Positions 41,341 to 41,509 of a stretch of DNA of 41,509 bases are shown here, in pieces. The stretch is from an uncultured bacterium (GTDB taxonomy: Bacteria > Verrucomicrobiota > Kiritimatiellia > RFP12 > UBA1067). The notes below the pieces were generated by a model. It saw only the letters and a program-made list of their open reading frames with translations, was not told the origin of the DNA and did no database searches. Each line of letters begins with the position of its first letter. Within the stretch, counting starts at the first letter, position 1. Where the stretch lies: contig CACZDG010000011.1 in the NCBI GenBank assembly GCA_902779865.1, forward strand, positions 1 through 41,509. The letters are read 5' to 3'. The translations under genes were made by a program, and so were the position numbers.

Positions 41341-41369
41341 TTGCATTGGTTCGTTGGATTTGATACACT
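41341..41369 (+). promoter_or_regulatory. promoter with the small-RNA-type core
   Basis: TTGCAT at 41341-41346, a 17-base spacer and TACACT at 41364-41369. The GGATTTGATACACTAT core and the CCTCGTTC that follows match the promoter of small RNA copy 2 (12893-12932) almost base for base. Confidence 0.7.
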
Positions 41370-41375
41370 ATTCCC

Positions 41376-41499
41376 TCGTTCGCCACCCACAGGGGCACGC
41401 CCCGGCGGAGGCGACTCGATCTTTGAAAACCGACGGTGCTGAAGAACGCCGAACTTGGATGGCTCCCCCGGGAGCCGTCGGAAGGGAGGCGGAACACAA
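41376..41499 (+). other. structured 5' leader of the gene at the window end
   Basis: The leader of about 124 nt contains a hairpin GGCTCC-CCCG-GGAGCC (41461-41476) and a competing long pair CCGACGG (41430-41436) with CCGTCGG (41475-41481), which ends at the base before the ribosome site AAGGGAGG (41482-41489). The two pairings share bases and could be alternatives. I do not recognise a known riboswitch. Confidence 0.4.
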
Positions 41500-41509
41500 A
41501 TGGAAGTTT
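41500..41509 (+). CDS. start of an unidentified gene (cut by the window end)
   Basis: ATG at 41500 is preceded by GGGAGG (41484-41489) ten bases upstream and by a promoter and leader. Only Met-Glu-Val can be read, so nothing can be said of its product. Confidence 0.45.

Noticed and set aside
1-41509. tRNA, rRNA, origin of replication, phage attachment site
   Set aside because: No cloverleaf-like or ribosomal sequence, DnaA-box cluster or integrase gene was seen; a tRNAscan or Rfam search was not possible here.

Overview
The window looks like chromosomal DNA from a bacterium of the PVC superphylum, most likely Kiritimatiellota or a relative. This is inferred from gene content, not from a marker gene. 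The clues are a giant secreted LamG/beta-solenoid protein with autotransporter-associated repeats, a Tat-exported Gfo/Idh/MocA oxidoreductase beside a GH29 fucosidase and another secreted putative glycosidase, a DUF2851 protein, and GC-rich housekeeping DNA interrupted by a more AT-rich surface-glycan locus. No rRNA, tRNA or CRISPR array was seen.

Layout. (1) 1-464: 3' end of a metallophosphoesterase gene. (2) 465-1129: promoter and a long structured leader with a run of 13 C. (3) 1130-12664: one 3,844-residue secreted protein with LamG-like domains, beta-solenoid stretches, two SGNH-hydrolase-like domains (one degenerate) and a PA14-like domain. (4) 12689-13062: two nearly identical tandem transcription units of about 135-139 nt, each with a sigma-70-type promoter, three hairpins and an intrinsic terminator; these are candidate small RNAs of no class I recognise. 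(5) 13136-15818: a Tat-exported metallophosphoesterase converging on, and overlapping, a DUF2851 gene. (6) 15933-21850: a four-gene operon of Tat Gfo/Idh/MocA oxidoreductase, secreted TIM-barrel protein, secreted alpha-L-fucosidase and YfcE phosphodiesterase, probably for fucosylated glycan breakdown. (7) 22242-23636: an IS30-type transposase on the minus strand at the edge of the composition change. (8) 23797-39370: a surface-glycan locus on the plus strand: an InlB-B-repeat protein, a Wzm/Wzt exporter, a sugar aminotransferase, a PglD/NeuD-like acyltransferase, ACP / KAS III / ketoreductase / KAS III / ACP, a membrane acyltransferase, an AMP-forming acyl-activating enzyme, a GT56-type glycosyltransferase carrying six InlB-like repeats, an SGNH protein with one such repeat, and a GT2 glycosyltransferase. 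(9) 39431-41281: a fused FixC-FixX (ETF-quinone oxidoreductase-like) gene with GC-rich codon use again. (10) 41341-41509: a promoter closely resembling that of the second small RNA, a structured leader and the first codons of another gene.

How the genes may work together. The glycan locus holds what is needed to aminate a nucleotide-linked keto-deoxysugar, build a short (hydroxy)acyl chain on dedicated acyl carriers, attach an acyl group to the amino sugar, transfer the sugar and export the glycan. It recalls the viosamine-type islands that make N-(3-hydroxyacyl) 4-amino-4,6-dideoxyhexoses. The two most unusual items are the glycosyltransferase with InlB-like repeats between a half-copy and a full copy of its own fold, sharing a repeat subtype with its neighbour, and the twin small-RNA units.
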